The position numbers were made by a program, and so were the translations under genes. Of a stretch of DNA of 64,000 nt, positions 36,160 through 52,047 are shown piece after piece. The first letter of the stretch is position 1. Each line of letters starts with the position of its first letter. The notes beneath the pieces were generated by a model. That model was not told the origin of the DNA. It worked only from the letters and a program-made list of their open reading frames with translations, and searched no databases. The DNA is from Polynucleobacter necessarius (GTDB lineage: Bacteria; Pseudomonadota; Gammaproteobacteria; Burkholderiales; Burkholderiaceae): contig LT606947.1 in NCBI GenBank assembly GCA_900095165.1, positions 558,001 through 622,000 of the forward strand, in the 5' to 3' direction.

Positions 36160-37554
36160 TTAGGCGACCTTGGAAAGCCTTTCTACAGCTTCATTCTTAC
36201 CCAAAACAACCAACACAGAATCAATGGCTGGAGTCTGTGTTGTTGCAAATAAGGCATAACGGACGGGCATAGCTAATGCTGGCATTTTGATTTGATGTTT
36301 AGCCAAAACTTCTTTAAAAGCTAGGTCATAGGCTGCTTTTGTATGCTCCGTAGATTTAATCGCTTCTATCAAATCTTCGAGGGCTGGAATAATTTCTGCT
36401 GGGATATTTGCGGCAATTTGTTCGGGATTGTGCGTTGGTGCCGGCAAGTAAAAAAGCTTTGCCCCCTCTGCTATTTCAATCAGGGTGTTTGCGCGATCCT
36501 TTAGAAGCGCAACCACTTGAATAAAATCTGGCCCCTTTTCTGTATCAATACCTAACTCATGCGCAAAAGGCTTGCTTGCTTCTGCAAGAGCGACTGGATC
36601 TGCATTCTGAATGTATTGATGATTCAGCCAAAGCAATTTTTCAGAATTATGTTGTGCGGGCGATCTACCGAGGCTATCCAAGTCAAACCAATTAACAAAC
36701 TGCTCTTTGGTAAATATCTCTGCATCACCGTGAGACCAGCCTAGTCTTGCAAGGTAATTCAAAATAGCTTCAGGCAAGTACCCTGCTTTTTGGTAATCGC
36801 GAACACTCATGGCGCCATTACGCTTACTCATTTTTTCACCAGAGTCATTGAGGACTGTTGGCAAATGGGCGTATACAGGCGGTGCGCCACCGAGCGCCTT
36901 CATGATGTTAATTTGGCGAGGCGTGTTATTCACATGATCGTCACCACGAATCACATGAGTAATATTCATATCCAGGTCATCCACTACAACGCAAAAGTTA
37001 TAAGTTGGCGTGCCATCAGGGCGAGCAATCACCAAATCATCGAGCTCATCATTGCTAATTTCAATCTTTCCCTTAACGGCATCTTCCCAGATGACTGAAC
37101 CGCCAATAGGGTTCTTGAAGCGAATCACGGGCAAAACACCTCCAGGAATTGCTGGCAGCACTTTACCAAGTTCGGGACGCCATTGACCGTTGTATCGTGG
37201 CTTTTCTTTACTAGCCATCTGTTGATCGCGTAGCTTGTTTAGTTCATCCTCGCTCATATAACAAGGATAAGCAAGGCCAGCATCCAGCATCTGCTTAATA
37301 ACTTCACGATAGCGATCAATGCGTTGCATTTGATAGATTGGGCCTTCATCTAAATCCAGGCCAAGCCATGCCATGCCTTCAATAATGACGTCGACCGCCT
37401 CTTGAGTAGAGCGTTCTACATCGGTATCCTCGATGCGCAAAATGAAGTCGCCTTTGTTATGACGGGCAAAAGCCCATGGATACAAAGCGCTGCGAAGGTT
37501 GCCCAAGTGAATGAAGCCCGTTGGACTGGGGGCGAAACGTGTACGTATATGCAT
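36160..37554 (-). CDS. gltX: Glutamyl-tRNA synthetase
   Basis: GltX charges tRNA-Glu with glutamate. This class I synthetase has [19 protein letters not shown] (HIGH-type motif HLGN) and [11 protein letters not shown] (KMSKS-type). Length is 464 aa from ATG 37554. The tRNA-Glu gene lies 200 bp downstream in the same direction. The frame is intact. Confidence 0.96.
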   Translation of the reverse strand: MHIRTRFAPSPTGFIHLGNLRSALYPWAFARHNKGDFILRIEDTDVERSTQEAVDVIIEGMAWLGLDLDEGPIYQMQRIDRYREVIKQMLDAGLAYPCYMSEDELNKLRDQQMASKEKPRYNGQWRPELGKVLPAIPGGVLPVIRFKNPIGGSVIWEDAVKGKIEISNDELDDLVIARPDGTPTYNFCVVVDDLDMNITHVIRGDDHVNNTPRQINIMKALGGAPPVYAHLPTVLNDSGEKMSKRNGAMSVRDYQKAGYLPEAILNYLARLGWSHGDAEIFTKEQFVNWFDLDSLGRSPAQHNSEKLLWLNHQYIQNADPVALAEASKPFAHELGIDTEKGPDFIQVVALLKDRANTLIEIAEGAKLFYLPAPTHNPEQIAANIPAEIIPALEDLIEAIKSTEHTKAAYDLAFKEVLAKHQIKMPALAMPVRYALFATTQTPAIDSVLVVLGKNEAVERLSKVA

Positions 37555-37633
37555 AAATAACATTATCTCAGGTCAGCCTAAGATTTCAGGATTTAGCACC
37601 CTAAGCCTCAAAAAAAAGTGGATACTTTCATTT

Positions 37634-38599
37634 ATGAATGAATTACTTGTATTTATGTGTGATGGTGCCCCAATCCGCGGGGAAATTGTTTCCATTAGCA
37701 GCGCCTGGCAGACCGTTTTAGAGCGCCGCAACGATCTCCTTGTAATACGACGAATCTTGGGTGATTTCGTGGGCGCAGCGACGCTTTTAAGTGCTAGCCT
37801 CAAATTTGATGGGACCTTGATTATTCAAGCTCAAAGTAAAGGCCCTATTCAGCTACTGGTGGTCGAATGCAAGTCTGATCTGACGATGAGGGCCACTGTA
37901 AAGCTCTCCGTTGACGCTGTCAGCATTCATCCCGATGCAACCCTAGGTGAGTTATTGGATGCGGACAATACAGGACGACTGGTTATCACGCTTGACACAT
38001 CCGACCGTCAGCCTGGTCAATCGCCCTATCAAGGGATTGTGGCACTTCAGGAGCACTGTGGTAGCGTCATCAAGCCTGTGACTAGTGTTGCTGAGGCTAT
38101 CGAGCTGTACATGCAAAATTCAGAGCAGTTAGATACCCGTATATGGCTGGCATCAAACGATACCTATGTAGGTGGATTGCTTTTGCAGCGATTACCTGAT
38201 TCTGGCGGCCATACCCATCTAGATCCTCAGTTTGCCGCAGAGGGGTGGACAAGAATTCAGACGCTTGGTGAAACCATCACCAATGAAGAGTTACTAACCC
38301 TGGCCCCGGAAACCATCCTCCGCCGTCTCTTTTTAGAGGAGTCCACCGAGAGTGGTGTTCGCAGCTTTCCGACTCGCCCAGTTCGTTTTGGCTGCCGCTG
38401 CTCACGCGCTAAGGTGGCCGATGTTCTCAGAATGCTTGGCGAAGAAGAGGTTGAAAGCATCCTTGCCGAACAAGGTGCCGTAGAAACTGAGTGTGATTTT
38501 TGCGCCAAATCCTATCGCTTTGATGCAGTGGATTACAGACAAGTATTTAAAACGGACTTATTGGCTGATGCTACTAGACCACCATCAAGTGGGCATTAA
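37634..38599 (+). CDS. hslO: Redox-regulated chaperonin Hsp33
   Basis: This holdase is activated by oxidation. The C-terminal zinc/redox switch is CRCSRAK...CDFCAKSY with all four cysteines. The N-terminal domain starts MNELLVFMCDGAPIRGEIV. ATG 37634 is chosen because the longer frame overlaps divergent gltX. Length is 321 aa. Confidence 0.9.
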   Translation: MNELLVFMCDGAPIRGEIVSISSAWQTVLERRNDLLVIRRILGDFVGAATLLSASLKFDGTLIIQAQSKGPIQLLVVECKSDLTMRATVKLSVDAVSIHPDATLGELLDADNTGRLVITLDTSDRQPGQSPYQGIVALQEHCGSVIKPVTSVAEAIELYMQNSEQLDTRIWLASNDTYVGGLLLQRLPDSGGHTHLDPQFAAEGWTRIQTLGETITNEELLTLAPETILRRLFLEESTESGVRSFPTRPVRFGCRCSRAKVADVLRMLGEEEVESILAEQGAVETECDFCAKSYRFDAVDYRQVFKTDLLADATRPPSSGH

Positions 38600-38606
38600 A
38601 CGCTAG

Positions 38607-38933
38607 TTATTGTTTTGTAGTTGCTGGCTTTACGCCATCCGCAGCATTAGCAGCTGATTTCTCGGTTGGCAGAATTTGTACGAAAAACTCACCCTCCTTG
38701 ATCATGCCGTGCTCAACACGAGCACGCTCTTCAATGGCGCGAGCCCCATCCTTTAAATCTTTAACGTCACCTGTGAGTTTGGCGTTACGCAAGCTGAGCA
38801 GGCTATTTTTAGCCTGCTGCAACTCGAGCTGCTTCTCCATCTCGTAAACCTTAAGCCATCCACCCTTACCCAACCAAAGTGGGTACTGTATTGCGATAAG
38901 CAATAACAGCATAGAGTAGATGATAATCCGCAT
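38607..38933 (-). CDS. ftsB: Cell division protein FtsB
   Basis: FtsB is a divisome scaffold working with FtsQ and FtsL. It has one N-terminal span (IIIYSMLLLLIAIQYPLWL), a coiled coil (residues 30-65) and the motif ARVEHGMIKEGEFFVQI. Length is 108 aa. It lies 18 bp after eno, as in many proteobacteria. Confidence 0.92.
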   Translation of the reverse strand: MRIIIYSMLLLLIAIQYPLWLGKGGWLKVYEMEKQLELQQAKNSLLSLRNAKLTGDVKDLKDGARAIEERARVEHGMIKEGEFFVQILPTEKSAANAADGVKPATTKQ

Positions 38934-38951
38934 AAAAAATGGAGCTGCTAG

Positions 38952-41136
<2,185 letters not shown>

Positions 41137-41145
41137 GACGATCTC

Positions 41146-43195
<2,050 letters not shown>

Positions 43196-45781
43196 ATGCT
43201 AGAAGCCTACAACACCCAAGTTGCCGAACGCGCAGCCCTTGGAATTCCAGCCCTCCCCTTGACTAAAGATCAAACTGCCGAACTGGTTGGTTTGCTCAAA
43301 AATCCTCCAAAGGGTAAAGAGGTAGAATTGCTTGAACTCATTACCAATCGCGTACCTGCCGGTGTTGATGAAGCGGCTAAAGTTAAAGCAGAATTTTTGG
43401 ATGCCGTTGCTAAAGGAACTGAGAAGTCACCTTTGATTTCACGCATTAAGGCTACAGAGCTTTTGGGCACCATGCTCGGCGGTTACAACATTAAGCCATT
43501 AGTTGAATTGCTCTCTGATTCAGAGTGTGCGGCTACTGCAGCAGCAGCTTTGAAAAAGACCTTGTTGATGTTCGACTATTTCCATGATGTACAAGAGTTA
43601 GCCGAAAAAGGTAATGCAGAAGCTAAAGGTGTTCTGCAAAGCTGGGCTGATGCCGAGTGGTTTACAAGCCGCCCTGCCGCTCCAGAAAGCATGAAGCTCA
43701 CCGTGTTTAAAGTTACCGGTGAAACCAATACCGACGACCTATCTCCAGCTCCTGATGCTTGGAGTCGTCCAGATATTCCATTACATGCAACGATCATGTT
43801 GAAGAACCCACGTCCGGGCATTGAGCCAGACGAGGCTGGTGTTCGCGGCCCAATGAAGCAAATCGAAGCCCTCCAAAAGAAAGGCAATCAAATTGCCTAC
43901 GTTGGTGACGTTGTCGGCACAGGATCCTCACGCAAATCTGCAACAAACTCTGTATTGTGGTGGACTGGTCAAGATATTCCATTTGTTCCGAACAAGCGCT
44001 TTGGTGGTGTTTGCTTAGGTACAAAGATTGCCCCAATCTTCTTTAATACCATGGAAGATGCTGGCGCCTTGCCAATTGAGTTAGACGTTTCTGATATGAA
44101 CATGGGCGATGAAATTGAATTGCGTCCATACGAAGGAAAAGCATTTAAGAACGGCAAAGAAATTGCTGCTTTCTCACTCAAGTCGCCCGTAATTTTGGAT
44201 GAAGTTCGTGCAGGCGGTCGTATTCCTTTGATCGTCGGTCGTGGCCTCACAGCTAAAGCGCGTGCTGCACTTAGCTTGCCAGCTTCTACAGAATTCCGCG
44301 TCCCAGTTAGCCCGCCTGACAACAAAAAAGGTTTCAGCTTGGCGCAAAAGATGATTGGTCGTGCCTGTGGATTGCCAGAAGGTCAAGGCGTACGCCCAGA
44401 CACTTATTGCGAGCCACACATGACTACAGTCGGCTCGCAAGACACTACCGGTCCAATGACTCGTGATGAATTAAAAGACTTGGCTTGCTTAGGCTTCTCT
44501 GCTGACTTGGTAATGCAATCCTTCTGCCATACATCTGCATATCCAAAACCAGTAGATATTCGCACTCACCATGAGTTGCCAGCATTTATGACTAACCGTG
44601 GCGGCATTGCATTACGTCCAGGTGATGGTGTAATCCACAGCTGGTTAAATCGTTTGCTCTTGCCAGATACCTGCGGTACTGGTGGTGATAGTCATACCCG
44701 TTTCCCAATCGGCATCTCCTTCCCTGCTGCTTCTGGCTTAGTTGCTTTTGCTGCCGCTACTGGCGCAATACCTTTGGATATGCCTGAGTCAGTCTTGGTT
44801 CGCTTCAAAGGAAAAATGCAGCCTGGCATTACTTTGCGTGACTTGGTTAATGCAATTCCTTTGTATGCCATTAAGAAAGGCTTGTTGACAGTTGAAAAAC
44901 AAAACAAGAAGAACATTTTCTCTGGCCGCATCTTAGAAATTGAAGGTTTGCCCGACCTCAAAGTTGAACAAGCATTTGAGTTATCTGATGCTTCAGCAGA
45001 GCGTTCAGCAGCTGGTTGCGCAATTGCTCTCAGCAAAGATCCCATCATTGAATACATGCGCTCTAACATCACCTTGATGAAGTGGATGATCGCAAATGGC
45101 TACGAAGATAAGCGCACCCTAGGTCGTCGCATCAAGGCAATGGAAGCTTGGATCGCTAAACCTGATTTACTCAAGGCTGATGCAAATGCAGATTATGCAG
45201 AAGTAATCGAAATCGATATGAACGAGATTAAAGAACCGATCTTGGCATGCCCTAACGATCCAGATGATGTGAAGTTCTTGTCTGAAGTTTCTGGCGAGAA
45301 AATCGATGAAGTATTTATCGGCTCTTGCATGACGAACATCGGACACTTCCGTGCAGCAGGTCAAGTTCTTCAGGGTAAAAAGGATATGCCTACTCGCCTA
45401 TGGGTAGCCCCTCCAACCAAGATGGACCAGATGATTTTGACCGAAGAAGGCTATTACGGCATTCTGGGTGCCACAGGTGCCCGCATGGAAACTCCGGGCT
45501 GTTCACTGTGTATGGGTAACCAGGCTCAGATCCGCAAAGGCTCTACAGCGGTCTCCACATCAACACGTAACTTCCCGAATCGTTTAGGTATCGATACTCG
45601 TGTGTACCTAGCTTCTGCTGAGATTTCAGCGGTTGCAGCACTCTTGGGTCGCCTACCAACGCCGCAGGAATATTTCGAGCAAGTTGAGTCGTTGAACGCT
45701 AAATCTGGTGAGGTTTATAAGTACATGAGCTTTGACAAGATTAAGTCGTTCAGCGATGTTGCCGACACAGTAACAATCTAA
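43196..45781 (+). CDS. acnB: Aconitate hydratase B
   Basis: AcnB isomerises citrate to isocitrate in the TCA cycle. It is 861 aa, beginning [20 protein letters not shown], with the HEAT-like N-domain, the swivel domain ([20 protein letters not shown]), [12 protein letters not shown]-type motif [14 protein letters not shown] and the Fe-S cysteines in GSCMTNIGH and [11 protein letters not shown]. The frame is intact, and a strong terminator follows. Confidence 0.97.
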   Translation: MLEAYNTQVAERAALGIPALPLTKDQTAELVGLLKNPPKGKEVELLELITNRVPAGVDEAAKVKAEFLDAVAKGTEKSPLISRIKATELLGTMLGGYNIKPLVELLSDSECAATAAAALKKTLLMFDYFHDVQELAEKGNAEAKGVLQSWADAEWFTSRPAAPESMKLTVFKVTGETNTDDLSPAPDAWSRPDIPLHATIMLKNPRPGIEPDEAGVRGPMKQIEALQKKGNQIAYVGDVVGTGSSRKSATNSVLWWTGQDIPFVPNKRFGGVCLGTKIAPIFFNTMEDAGALPIELDVSDMNMGDEIELRPYEGKAFKNGKEIAAFSLKSPVILDEVRAGGRIPLIVGRGLTAKARAALSLPASTEFRVPVSPPDNKKGFSLAQKMIGRACGLPEGQGVRPDTYCEPHMTTVGSQDTTGPMTRDELKDLACLGFSADLVMQSFCHTSAYPKPVDIRTHHELPAFMTNRGGIALRPGDGVIHSWLNRLLLPDTCGTGGDSHTRFPIGISFPAASGLVAFAAATGAIPLDMPESVLVRFKGKMQPGITLRDLVNAIPLYAIKKGLLTVEKQNKKNIFSGRILEIEGLPDLKVEQAFELSDASAERSAAGCAIALSKDPIIEYMRSNITLMKWMIANGYEDKRTLGRRIKAMEAWIAKPDLLKADANADYAEVIEIDMNEIKEPILACPNDPDDVKFLSEVSGEKIDEVFIGSCMTNIGHFRAAGQVLQGKKDMPTRLWVAPPTKMDQMILTEEGYYGILGATGARMETPGCSLCMGNQAQIRKGSTAVSTSTRNFPNRLGIDTRVYLASAEISAVAALLGRLPTPQEYFEQVESLNAKSGEVYKYMSFDKIKSFSDVADTVTI

Positions 45782-45810
45782 GTATTAGCGCCCCGAACTT
45801 AGGGGAAGTA

Positions 45811-45839
45811 AAAAAGGCGATCAACTGATCGCCTTTTTT
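45811..45839. terminator. Bidirectional terminator after acnB
   Basis: Stem GGCGATC / GATCGCC with loop AACT, preceded by A5 and followed by T6. It separates acnB from the convergent broken methyltransferase-like gene. Confidence 0.9.
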
Positions 45840-45856
45840 CTTATCTGAATTTGGTT

Positions 45857-46617
45857 TTAGATGCAGAGCCTATTTTCTTGATGAGCATTTTCACGATTCA
45901 AACTGGAAGCCCAACTGTTAGTCGGTAAGCCTGTTTTTTCCATGATCAACTTGGCGCACCTGGAAACTTCTTTCCACTCCACGTCCAACTGAGGACCTTT
46001 GAAAGCAATTGCAACTACGTTGCAGTCATGAGACTCTGGAAACAGCAGAACGCGGCTATCAAATGTTTCACAGATATTATTTAAATTGATATTAAAGCTC
46101 TTATGGCGAGAAAACAAATTCACCGTTAGCACACCAGGCGATTTAAGAATGTCGTAACAGCCTTTGTAAAAATCTAATGAGCTAGCAGCCGATCCATCGC
46201 AAATCGCATCATATAAGTCAACCTGAACTGCATCAAAGCGATCCTGATTCTTCGCGTTCTGAACAAAAGCCTTGGCATCTGTATGCAGCGTCTCCAGCCG
46301 ACGATCATCATCGGACGTGAAAAAATGCTTCTTACTGAAACAATCACGGCAGGATTGAGTTCAACAACCGTCGTCTTTACGGCCGGGCAATATCGATGAG
46401 CAAACTTCGTGAGAGCGCCGGTACCTAAGCCAAGTTAAGCTATTCGCATACCCGGCTTTGACTCCAAGAAAAGTAGCCAGGCCATCATTTGCTGGTTGTA
46501 CTCCAGATAAATCTCATCTGGATCACGAATACGCATCACACCCTGAATTAACTCGCTCCCAAAGTGCAAATAGCGCACTCCACCACTCTCAGAAAATGTA
46601 ACTAGCTCCATCGCCAT
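45857..46617 (-). pseudogene. Spermidine-synthase-like methyltransferase-fold protein, stop plus frameshift
   Basis: This SpeE-like protein has a nucleotide-binding core. The frame starts at ATG 46617 (MAMELVTFSESGGVRYLHFG) and meets TAA at 46435-46437 within MRIA-stop-LGLGTGALTKF, where a Gln (CAA) is expected. Farther on, after VVELNPAVI near 46338-46346, the frame shifts by one base. The continuation SKKHFFTSDDDRRLETLHTD-type sequence runs to VNLFSRHKSFN and the stop at 45857. Two independent lesions make it a clear pseudogene. Whether it made a polyamine is uncertain: many such proteins are of unknown substrate. Confidence 0.82.
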
Positions 46618-46635
46618 TGATAAATCCGATATTAA

Positions 46636-49600
46636 TTACTTTGCCCAGACTCTAGCATTGCGGAATAAGCGCATCCAAGGGCTTGCGCCATCTGGAGTAT
46701 TAAGCCATTCATTTGGAGCCCAGCTCATCTGCACAGCCCTAAAGACACGCTCAGGATGCGGCATCATGACCGTGAAGCGACCATCTGGAGTAGTAACGCC
46801 AGTTAAGCCGTCGGGCGAACCATTCGGATTCATTGGGTAGGTTTCAGTTGGGCTACCTTGGTGATCCACAAAACGTAGAGCAGCTAATCCTTGTTTCTGA
46901 AGCGCCTTCAAATTGCCTTGATGGCTAAAGTTAGCAAAGCCCTCGCCATGCGCGATAGCAATGGGAAGCTGACTTCCTGCCATACCTTGCGTAAAGATAG
47001 AGGGCGAAGCCGTCACTTCAGCCATCACCAATCGAGCCTCGTACTGCTCTGATTGATTGCGGGTGAATTTAGGCCAAGCTTCAGCACCTGGAATGATTCC
47101 TGATAAATTGCTCATCATTTGGCAGCCATTACAGACGCCCAATGCAAAACTATCTTGGCGATTAAAGAATGAAGAAAACTGATCGCGCAATTGAGCATTA
47201 AAGAGAATGGTCTTCGCCCAACCCTCGCCCGCTCCCAATACGTCTCCGTAGCTAAATCCACCGCAGGCAATCAGGCCACGAAAATCATCTAACTTAGATT
47301 TACCGGCAAGCAGATCTGACATGTGAACGTCATAGCTATCAAAGCCTGCCCAATTCATGGCATAAGCCATTTCAACATGAGAGTTCACGCCCTGCTCTCG
47401 CAAGATGGCAACTTTGGGTCTAGCGTTTTTGCTAATGAATGGGGCTGCAATATCGTTCGCAATATCAAATGTCAGCTTTGGTGACATTCCAGCATCGGAA
47501 ACGTTATCGAGTAGCGCAAACTCACTATCAGCGCAATCTGGGTTATCGCGTAAACGAGCAATCTGATAACTTGTGTTAGCCCACATCTTTTGCAGCACTT
47601 CACGTGGCTCAGCAAAGACATTTTTTGCATCACGCCAAATTTCAATACGGCCATTGGAATTAGGCTTTGCAATCACATGGCTATAGGCGCTCAGTTTCAA
47701 TTTACGCAAAACAGCAAATACTGCATCGCGGTCAGCTTTACGAATCTGAATTACCGCACCAAGCTCTTCATTAAATAAAGCGCGCATGGTTTGCTCATGA
47801 CGTCGACCGGATACTTGTTGAGCCCAGTTCTTAGCATCGCCCCAATCAGCTTCTTGCCCAACATCAACAGCAATCATGTCGACATTCATTGAAATTCCGG
47901 TATGCGATGCAAAAGCCATCTCTGCAATACAAGCGAACAAGCCACCGTCAGAACGGTCATGGTAAGCAAGCAACTGATCTGCTTTGCGCAGCTCAATGAT
48001 GGCATTAGCAAGCGCCTTTAGATCTTCTGGGTGATCAACGCTAGGAGCTGATTTACCAGATTGGTCAAGCACTTGAGCAAGAATGCTTCCGGCCATACGG
48101 TTTTTACCGCGACCTAAGTCAATCAGAATTAATTCGGTTTCTAATGCTGTTCCAGATTCATCTTTGAGTTTTAGCAAAGGGGTCGTGGTTTTGCGAACAT
48201 CCTGAACTGCAGCAAAAGCTGAAATGATTAACGAAACTGGAGAAACCACTTTCTTGGCTTGGGCACCCTCTTGCCATGCAGTAGCCATCGATAAAGAATC
48301 TTTACCAACCGGAATAGAAATGCCAATGGCTGGGCATAAATCCATACCAATTGCTTTAACTGAGTCATACAGCTTTGCATCCTCGCCGGACGCACCGCAA
48401 GCAGCCATCCAATTGGCGGAGAGCTTAACGTCTTCTAAGCGACGAATATCCGCAGCTAATAGATTGGTAATTGATTCACCAACTGCCATCTTGGCGGCAG
48501 CTGGTGCATCAATCACAGCCAATGGAGTGCGCTCGCCCATGGTCATAACTTCACCGCGGTAGCCCTTGTAATCCATCAAAGTAACCGCGCAGTCCGCAAC
48601 AGGAACTTGCCATGGGCCTACAAATGGATCACGGGCATTCAGACCCCCAACGGTACGATCGCAAATAGTAATCAAGAATGATTTACTAGCAACCGTGGGT
48701 TGCTGAAGGACCCAGGCAATGCATTGCGCAAGATCGGCGTCAGTGACATTTAATTCTTCAAACTCTTGCGCAACACGCGTCACATCACGATGCATGCGTG
48801 GTGGTTTACCTAGCAATACTTCCATTGGCATATCAATGGGCATTGCAGCATCGGTACCAGTTATTTCTTTGCTATCGCTTAACTGGAGCTGACGCTCAAC
48901 AGTTGCCTCGCCGACCACAGCGAATGGGCAACGCTCGCGTTCGCATAGAGACTTGAAAAGCTCTAAGTCTTTAGCTTCAATTGCTAGAACATAACGCTCT
49001 TGTGATTCGTTACACCAAATCTCCGCGGGACTCATGCCACTTTCTTCAAGTTGCACTTTACGCAATTGAAATTGCGCACCTAAGCCGGCACCATCAGCCA
49101 ACTCTGGAAATGCATTAGAAATACCGCCAGCGCCAACGTCATGAATTGAAACAATAGGGTTACTCTGACCCATGGCAATGCAAGAATTAATAACTTCTTG
49201 CGCACGACGTTCCATTTCGGGGTTGCCACGTTGGACGGAATCAAAATCCAAATCTGCAGTATTGGTGCCAGTTGCAACCGAACTACCGGTTGCACCACCC
49301 ATGCCAATACGCATACCAGGACCACCTAATTGAATAAACAAGTGCCCCGCTTTAATTTGCTTCTTCGCAGCATGAATCGAATCAATGCTACCAATACCAC
49401 CAGCAATCATGATTGGCTTGTGATAGCCACGACGAACACCTTCTAGGGTTTGCTCAAACACACGGAAATAACCGCCAAGAATGGGGCGACCAAATTCATT
49501 ATTAAATGCGGCGCCACCCAATGGCCCATCGATCATGATCTGCAGTGGCGTGGCAATACGCTCTGGCTTGCCATACTTTTCAGATTCCCACGGCAAATCA

Positions 49601-50670
49601 GTACCGGGGATATTAAGGTTTGAAACAGAGAAGCCGGTAAGACCTGCTTTAGGACGCCCACCGACACCAGTCGCGCCTTCATCCCGAATCTCTCCACCAG
49701 CACCTGTAGAGGCGCCAGGGAATGGAGCAATTGCTGTTGGGTGATTATGTGTCTCCACCTTCATCAAGGTATGCACTAAACGTGTGTCCTTTTCGTAACG
49801 CCGACCCTCGCCTTTAGAGGACCAAGTTTCCGACTCGGCTCCAACCATTACGGCTGAGTTATCAGAGTAAGCAACGATCGTGCCTTCTGGCTGAAGTTGA
49901 TGCGTATTGCGAATCATCGCAAATAAGGATTTCTCTTGATCATCGCCATCGATAGTCCAGCTAGAGTTGAAAATCTTATGACGGCAATGTTCGCTATTCG
50001 CTTGGGCAAACATAATCAATTCAACATCACTCGGATTACGCTCTAAGCGAATGAAATTCTCAACGAGGTAAAGCGCCTCATCCTCTGATAAGGCGAGACC
50101 TAGTTCTTGGTTTGCTTTATCGAGAGCAGCCCTGCCCTCAGTTAATACGGGAATGCGAACAAATGGGCGATCAGGTAGAGATTGATACAAAGCACCAGCT
50201 TCATTGATATCTAAGATAACAGCCTCGGTCATCCGATCATGCAATGCAGCCAATACCAGTTGCTCTTGTTCTGTGTTGAGTGATTTTTTGCTTTGCCACG
50301 CATACTGCGTGCCACGCTCAATACGTAAAACTTGCAGTCCACATTGACGAGCAATATCTGTTGCTTTACTAGCCCATGGAGAAACTGTGCCAAAACGGGG
50401 AATAGCAATAGCGGATTGCTTATCGGCAGTCTTACTAAACAAGGAGTCCCCACCCTTTATTTGCGATACAAAAGGTTGGCCGTAAGTCAGGAGACTCTCG
50501 AGCACCTCTTTGTCTTTGGCATTGAGTTCTGACTCAGACCAAACGAAATGAAGGTATTGAGCCTCTATGGACTCAAGTTGAATTCCTTGGGCTGCGAGCG
50601 AGGCTAAAAGTCGCTGTTGGCGGAAGTCTGAAAGGGCATTTGCCCCGGACAAGCAACAGAATGATGACAT
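46636..50670 (-). CDS. purL: Phosphoribosylformylglycinamidine synthase PurL
   Basis: PurL catalyses the ATP- and glutamine-dependent step 4 of purine synthesis. This is the long single-chain form, 1344 aa, with PurS-like N-domain, two synthetase repeats ([23 protein letters not shown]-type [14 protein letters not shown]), and a C-terminal glutaminase ([36 protein letters not shown]). The length and motifs are complete, with no lesion. Confidence 0.96.
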   Translation of the reverse strand: MSSFCCLSGANALSDFRQQRLLASLAAQGIQLESIEAQYLHFVWSESELNAKDKEVLESLLTYGQPFVSQIKGGDSLFSKTADKQSAIAIPRFGTVSPWASKATDIARQCGLQVLRIERGTQYAWQSKKSLNTEQEQLVLAALHDRMTEAVILDINEAGALYQSLPDRPFVRIPVLTEGRAALDKANQELGLALSEDEALYLVENFIRLERNPSDVELIMFAQANSEHCRHKIFNSSWTIDGDDQEKSLFAMIRNTHQLQPEGTIVAYSDNSAVMVGAESETWSSKGEGRRYEKDTRLVHTLMKVETHNHPTAIAPFPGASTGAGGEIRDEGATGVGGRPKAGLTGFSVSNLNIPGTDLPWESEKYGKPERIATPLQIMIDGPLGGAAFNNEFGRPILGGYFRVFEQTLEGVRRGYHKPIMIAGGIGSIDSIHAAKKQIKAGHLFIQLGGPGMRIGMGGATGSSVATGTNTADLDFDSVQRGNPEMERRAQEVINSCIAMGQSNPIVSIHDVGAGGISNAFPELADGAGLGAQFQLRKVQLEESGMSPAEIWCNESQERYVLAIEAKDLELFKSLCERERCPFAVVGEATVERQLQLSDSKEITGTDAAMPIDMPMEVLLGKPPRMHRDVTRVAQEFEELNVTDADLAQCIAWVLQQPTVASKSFLITICDRTVGGLNARDPFVGPWQVPVADCAVTLMDYKGYRGEVMTMGERTPLAVIDAPAAAKMAVGESITNLLAADIRRLEDVKLSANWMAACGASGEDAKLYDSVKAIGMDLCPAIGISIPVGKDSLSMATAWQEGAQAKKVVSPVSLIISAFAAVQDVRKTTTPLLKLKDESGTALETELILIDLGRGKNRMAGSILAQVLDQSGKSAPSVDHPEDLKALANAIIELRKADQLLAYHDRSDGGLFACIAEMAFASHTGISMNVDMIAVDVGQEADWGDAKNWAQQVSGRRHEQTMRALFNEELGAVIQIRKADRDAVFAVLRKLKLSAYSHVIAKPNSNGRIEIWRDAKNVFAEPREVLQKMWANTSYQIARLRDNPDCADSEFALLDNVSDAGMSPKLTFDIANDIAAPFISKNARPKVAILREQGVNSHVEMAYAMNWAGFDSYDVHMSDLLAGKSKLDDFRGLIACGGFSYGDVLGAGEGWAKTILFNAQLRDQFSSFFNRQDSFALGVCNGCQMMSNLSGIIPGAEAWPKFTRNQSEQYEARLVMAEVTASPSIFTQGMAGSQLPIAIAHGEGFANFSHQGNLKALQKQGLAALRFVDHQGSPTETYPMNPNGSPDGLTGVTTPDGRFTVMMPHPERVFRAVQMSWAPNEWLNTPDGASPWMRLFRNARVWAK

Positions 50671-50691
50671 GCCAAGATTATAAGGTTTTGC

Positions 50692-51372
50692 TTAAGCTAG
50701 GCGGCCACCCTGTAGACTCAATTGGCGTCCGCACCGAGCAGCCAAGGCTGGATCGTGGGTCACCAGAACCAGGGTTGAGGAATTCTCCCGATTTAGCTCA
50801 AAAAGGAGCTCAATCACCCTATTTCCGCTAGCTTCATCAAGACTCCCAGTAGGTTCATCGGCGAATAGGATGGCGGGCTTGTTAATGAAAGCTCGGGCTA
50901 GCGCCACCCGTTGCTGCTCACCGCATGACAGAGTCTTAGGAAAGTGATTCGCTCTAAGACTCAACCCAACTTTTTCTAGCCATTGATAGGCCTCTAGCCT
51001 AGCTTCAGCATGATCTACACCAGCCATTTCCAGGGGAAGCATGACGTTCTCCATGGCTGTTAAATGCGGCAATAACTGGAATGATTGAAATACAAAGCCA
51101 ATGAACTGACCGCGCAAACGTGCCCTGCCATCTTCATCCAACAGATTGAGGTTTTGCTCCATTAAATCAATTTGCCCTGTGCTTAGCAGATCTAAACCAG
51201 CCAAGAGACTTAACAAGGCACTCTTTCCAGAGCCGGAGGCGCCAATAATTGCCACACTTTCACCCCGCTCAATTTGAAAACTCAAGTCGTGCAAAATGGC
51301 TAAGTCACCATCAGCCGTATTTACCAGCTTGCCGACGTGTTCGGCAACAATGGAATTAGACTGTTTGTTCAT
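50692..51372 (-). CDS. YbbA/LolD-like ABC transporter ATP-binding protein
   Basis: This ABC ATPase (226 aa) of the MacB/LolD class has Walker A GASGSGKSALL, Q-loop FVFQSFQLLPHL and Walker B ILFADEPTGSLDEAS. The signature motif reads LSCGEQQR instead of the near-invariant LSGGEQQR, so one glycine codon (GGC) has become TGC. It is divergent from tesA, as ybbA is in Escherichia coli, but the expected permease gene ybbP is not beside it: purL follows. It may be functionally impaired or orphaned. Confidence 0.82.
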   Translation of the reverse strand: MNKQSNSIVAEHVGKLVNTADGDLAILHDLSFQIERGESVAIIGASGSGKSALLSLLAGLDLLSTGQIDLMEQNLNLLDEDGRARLRGQFIGFVFQSFQLLPHLTAMENVMLPLEMAGVDHAEARLEAYQWLEKVGLSLRANHFPKTLSCGEQQRVALARAFINKPAILFADEPTGSLDEASGNRVIELLFELNRENSSTLVLVTHDPALAARCGRQLSLQGGRLA

Positions 51373-51417
51373 GTGAAAATTTTCTAGAGTGGAAAAATAC
51401 AGATTCAGTTTTTAATT

Positions 51418-52000
51418 GTGAACAAATTCATTACAGGGCTATTTTGCCTCGTATTGAGCATTTCTTCCTGGGCTCAAGTAAAGCCAGTAATCCTGATACT
51501 GGGTGATAGCCTTTCCGCTGAGTATGGCTTGCCGCTTAGCACAGGCTGGGTCACCCTTCTCCAAGAGCAATTAACCAAAAATAAGAGCCTCTGGAGCGTA
51601 TTTAATGCCAGCATTAGTGGAGAAACTAGCTCGGGCGGGTTAAGCCGCCTTTCCAATCTCTTGGATCAAAAAAACAGGAATAGCTCTCATAGAGCTGGGA
51701 GCAAATGATGCCCTGCGTGGCTTACCGGTAAATCAAACTGAGTCCAATCTACGCAAGATCATTCAGCTGAGCAAAAAATCGGGTGCAAAGGTTTTGCTCT
51801 GCGGCATACAGATTCCTTCGAACTATGGTCAAACCTACACCATGCAATTTAAGGATCTCTACCCCCTTCTTGCAAGTCAAGAGCGGGTCCAGTTACTCCC
51901 ATTTTTCCTAGAGGGCGTTGCCAGCAAACCGGAATTATTTCAATCGGATCGCCTGCATCCCAATGTGGCAGCACAAAGCATTATCTTTAAAAACGTATGA
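51418..52000 (+). pseudogene. tesA: Arylesterase / thioesterase TesA (GDSL family), frameshifted
   Basis: This periplasmic GDSL lipase has a GTG start at 51418, a signal ending ISSWAQ and the nucleophile block LGDSLSAEYGLP. The frame is lost at a run of seven A (near 51669-51675) in GATCAAAAAAAC. With six A, LLDQKTGIALIELGANDALRG is restored, followed by GAKVLLCGIQIPSNYG and the catalytic DRLHPNVAAQ to the stop at 52000. A one-base insertion is the only lesion, so a sequencing error cannot be excluded. Confidence 0.88.
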
Positions 52001-52047
52001 GGCTCAATGACCCCATATAGTAACTTACTTAGAAAACTGCCTTAGAT

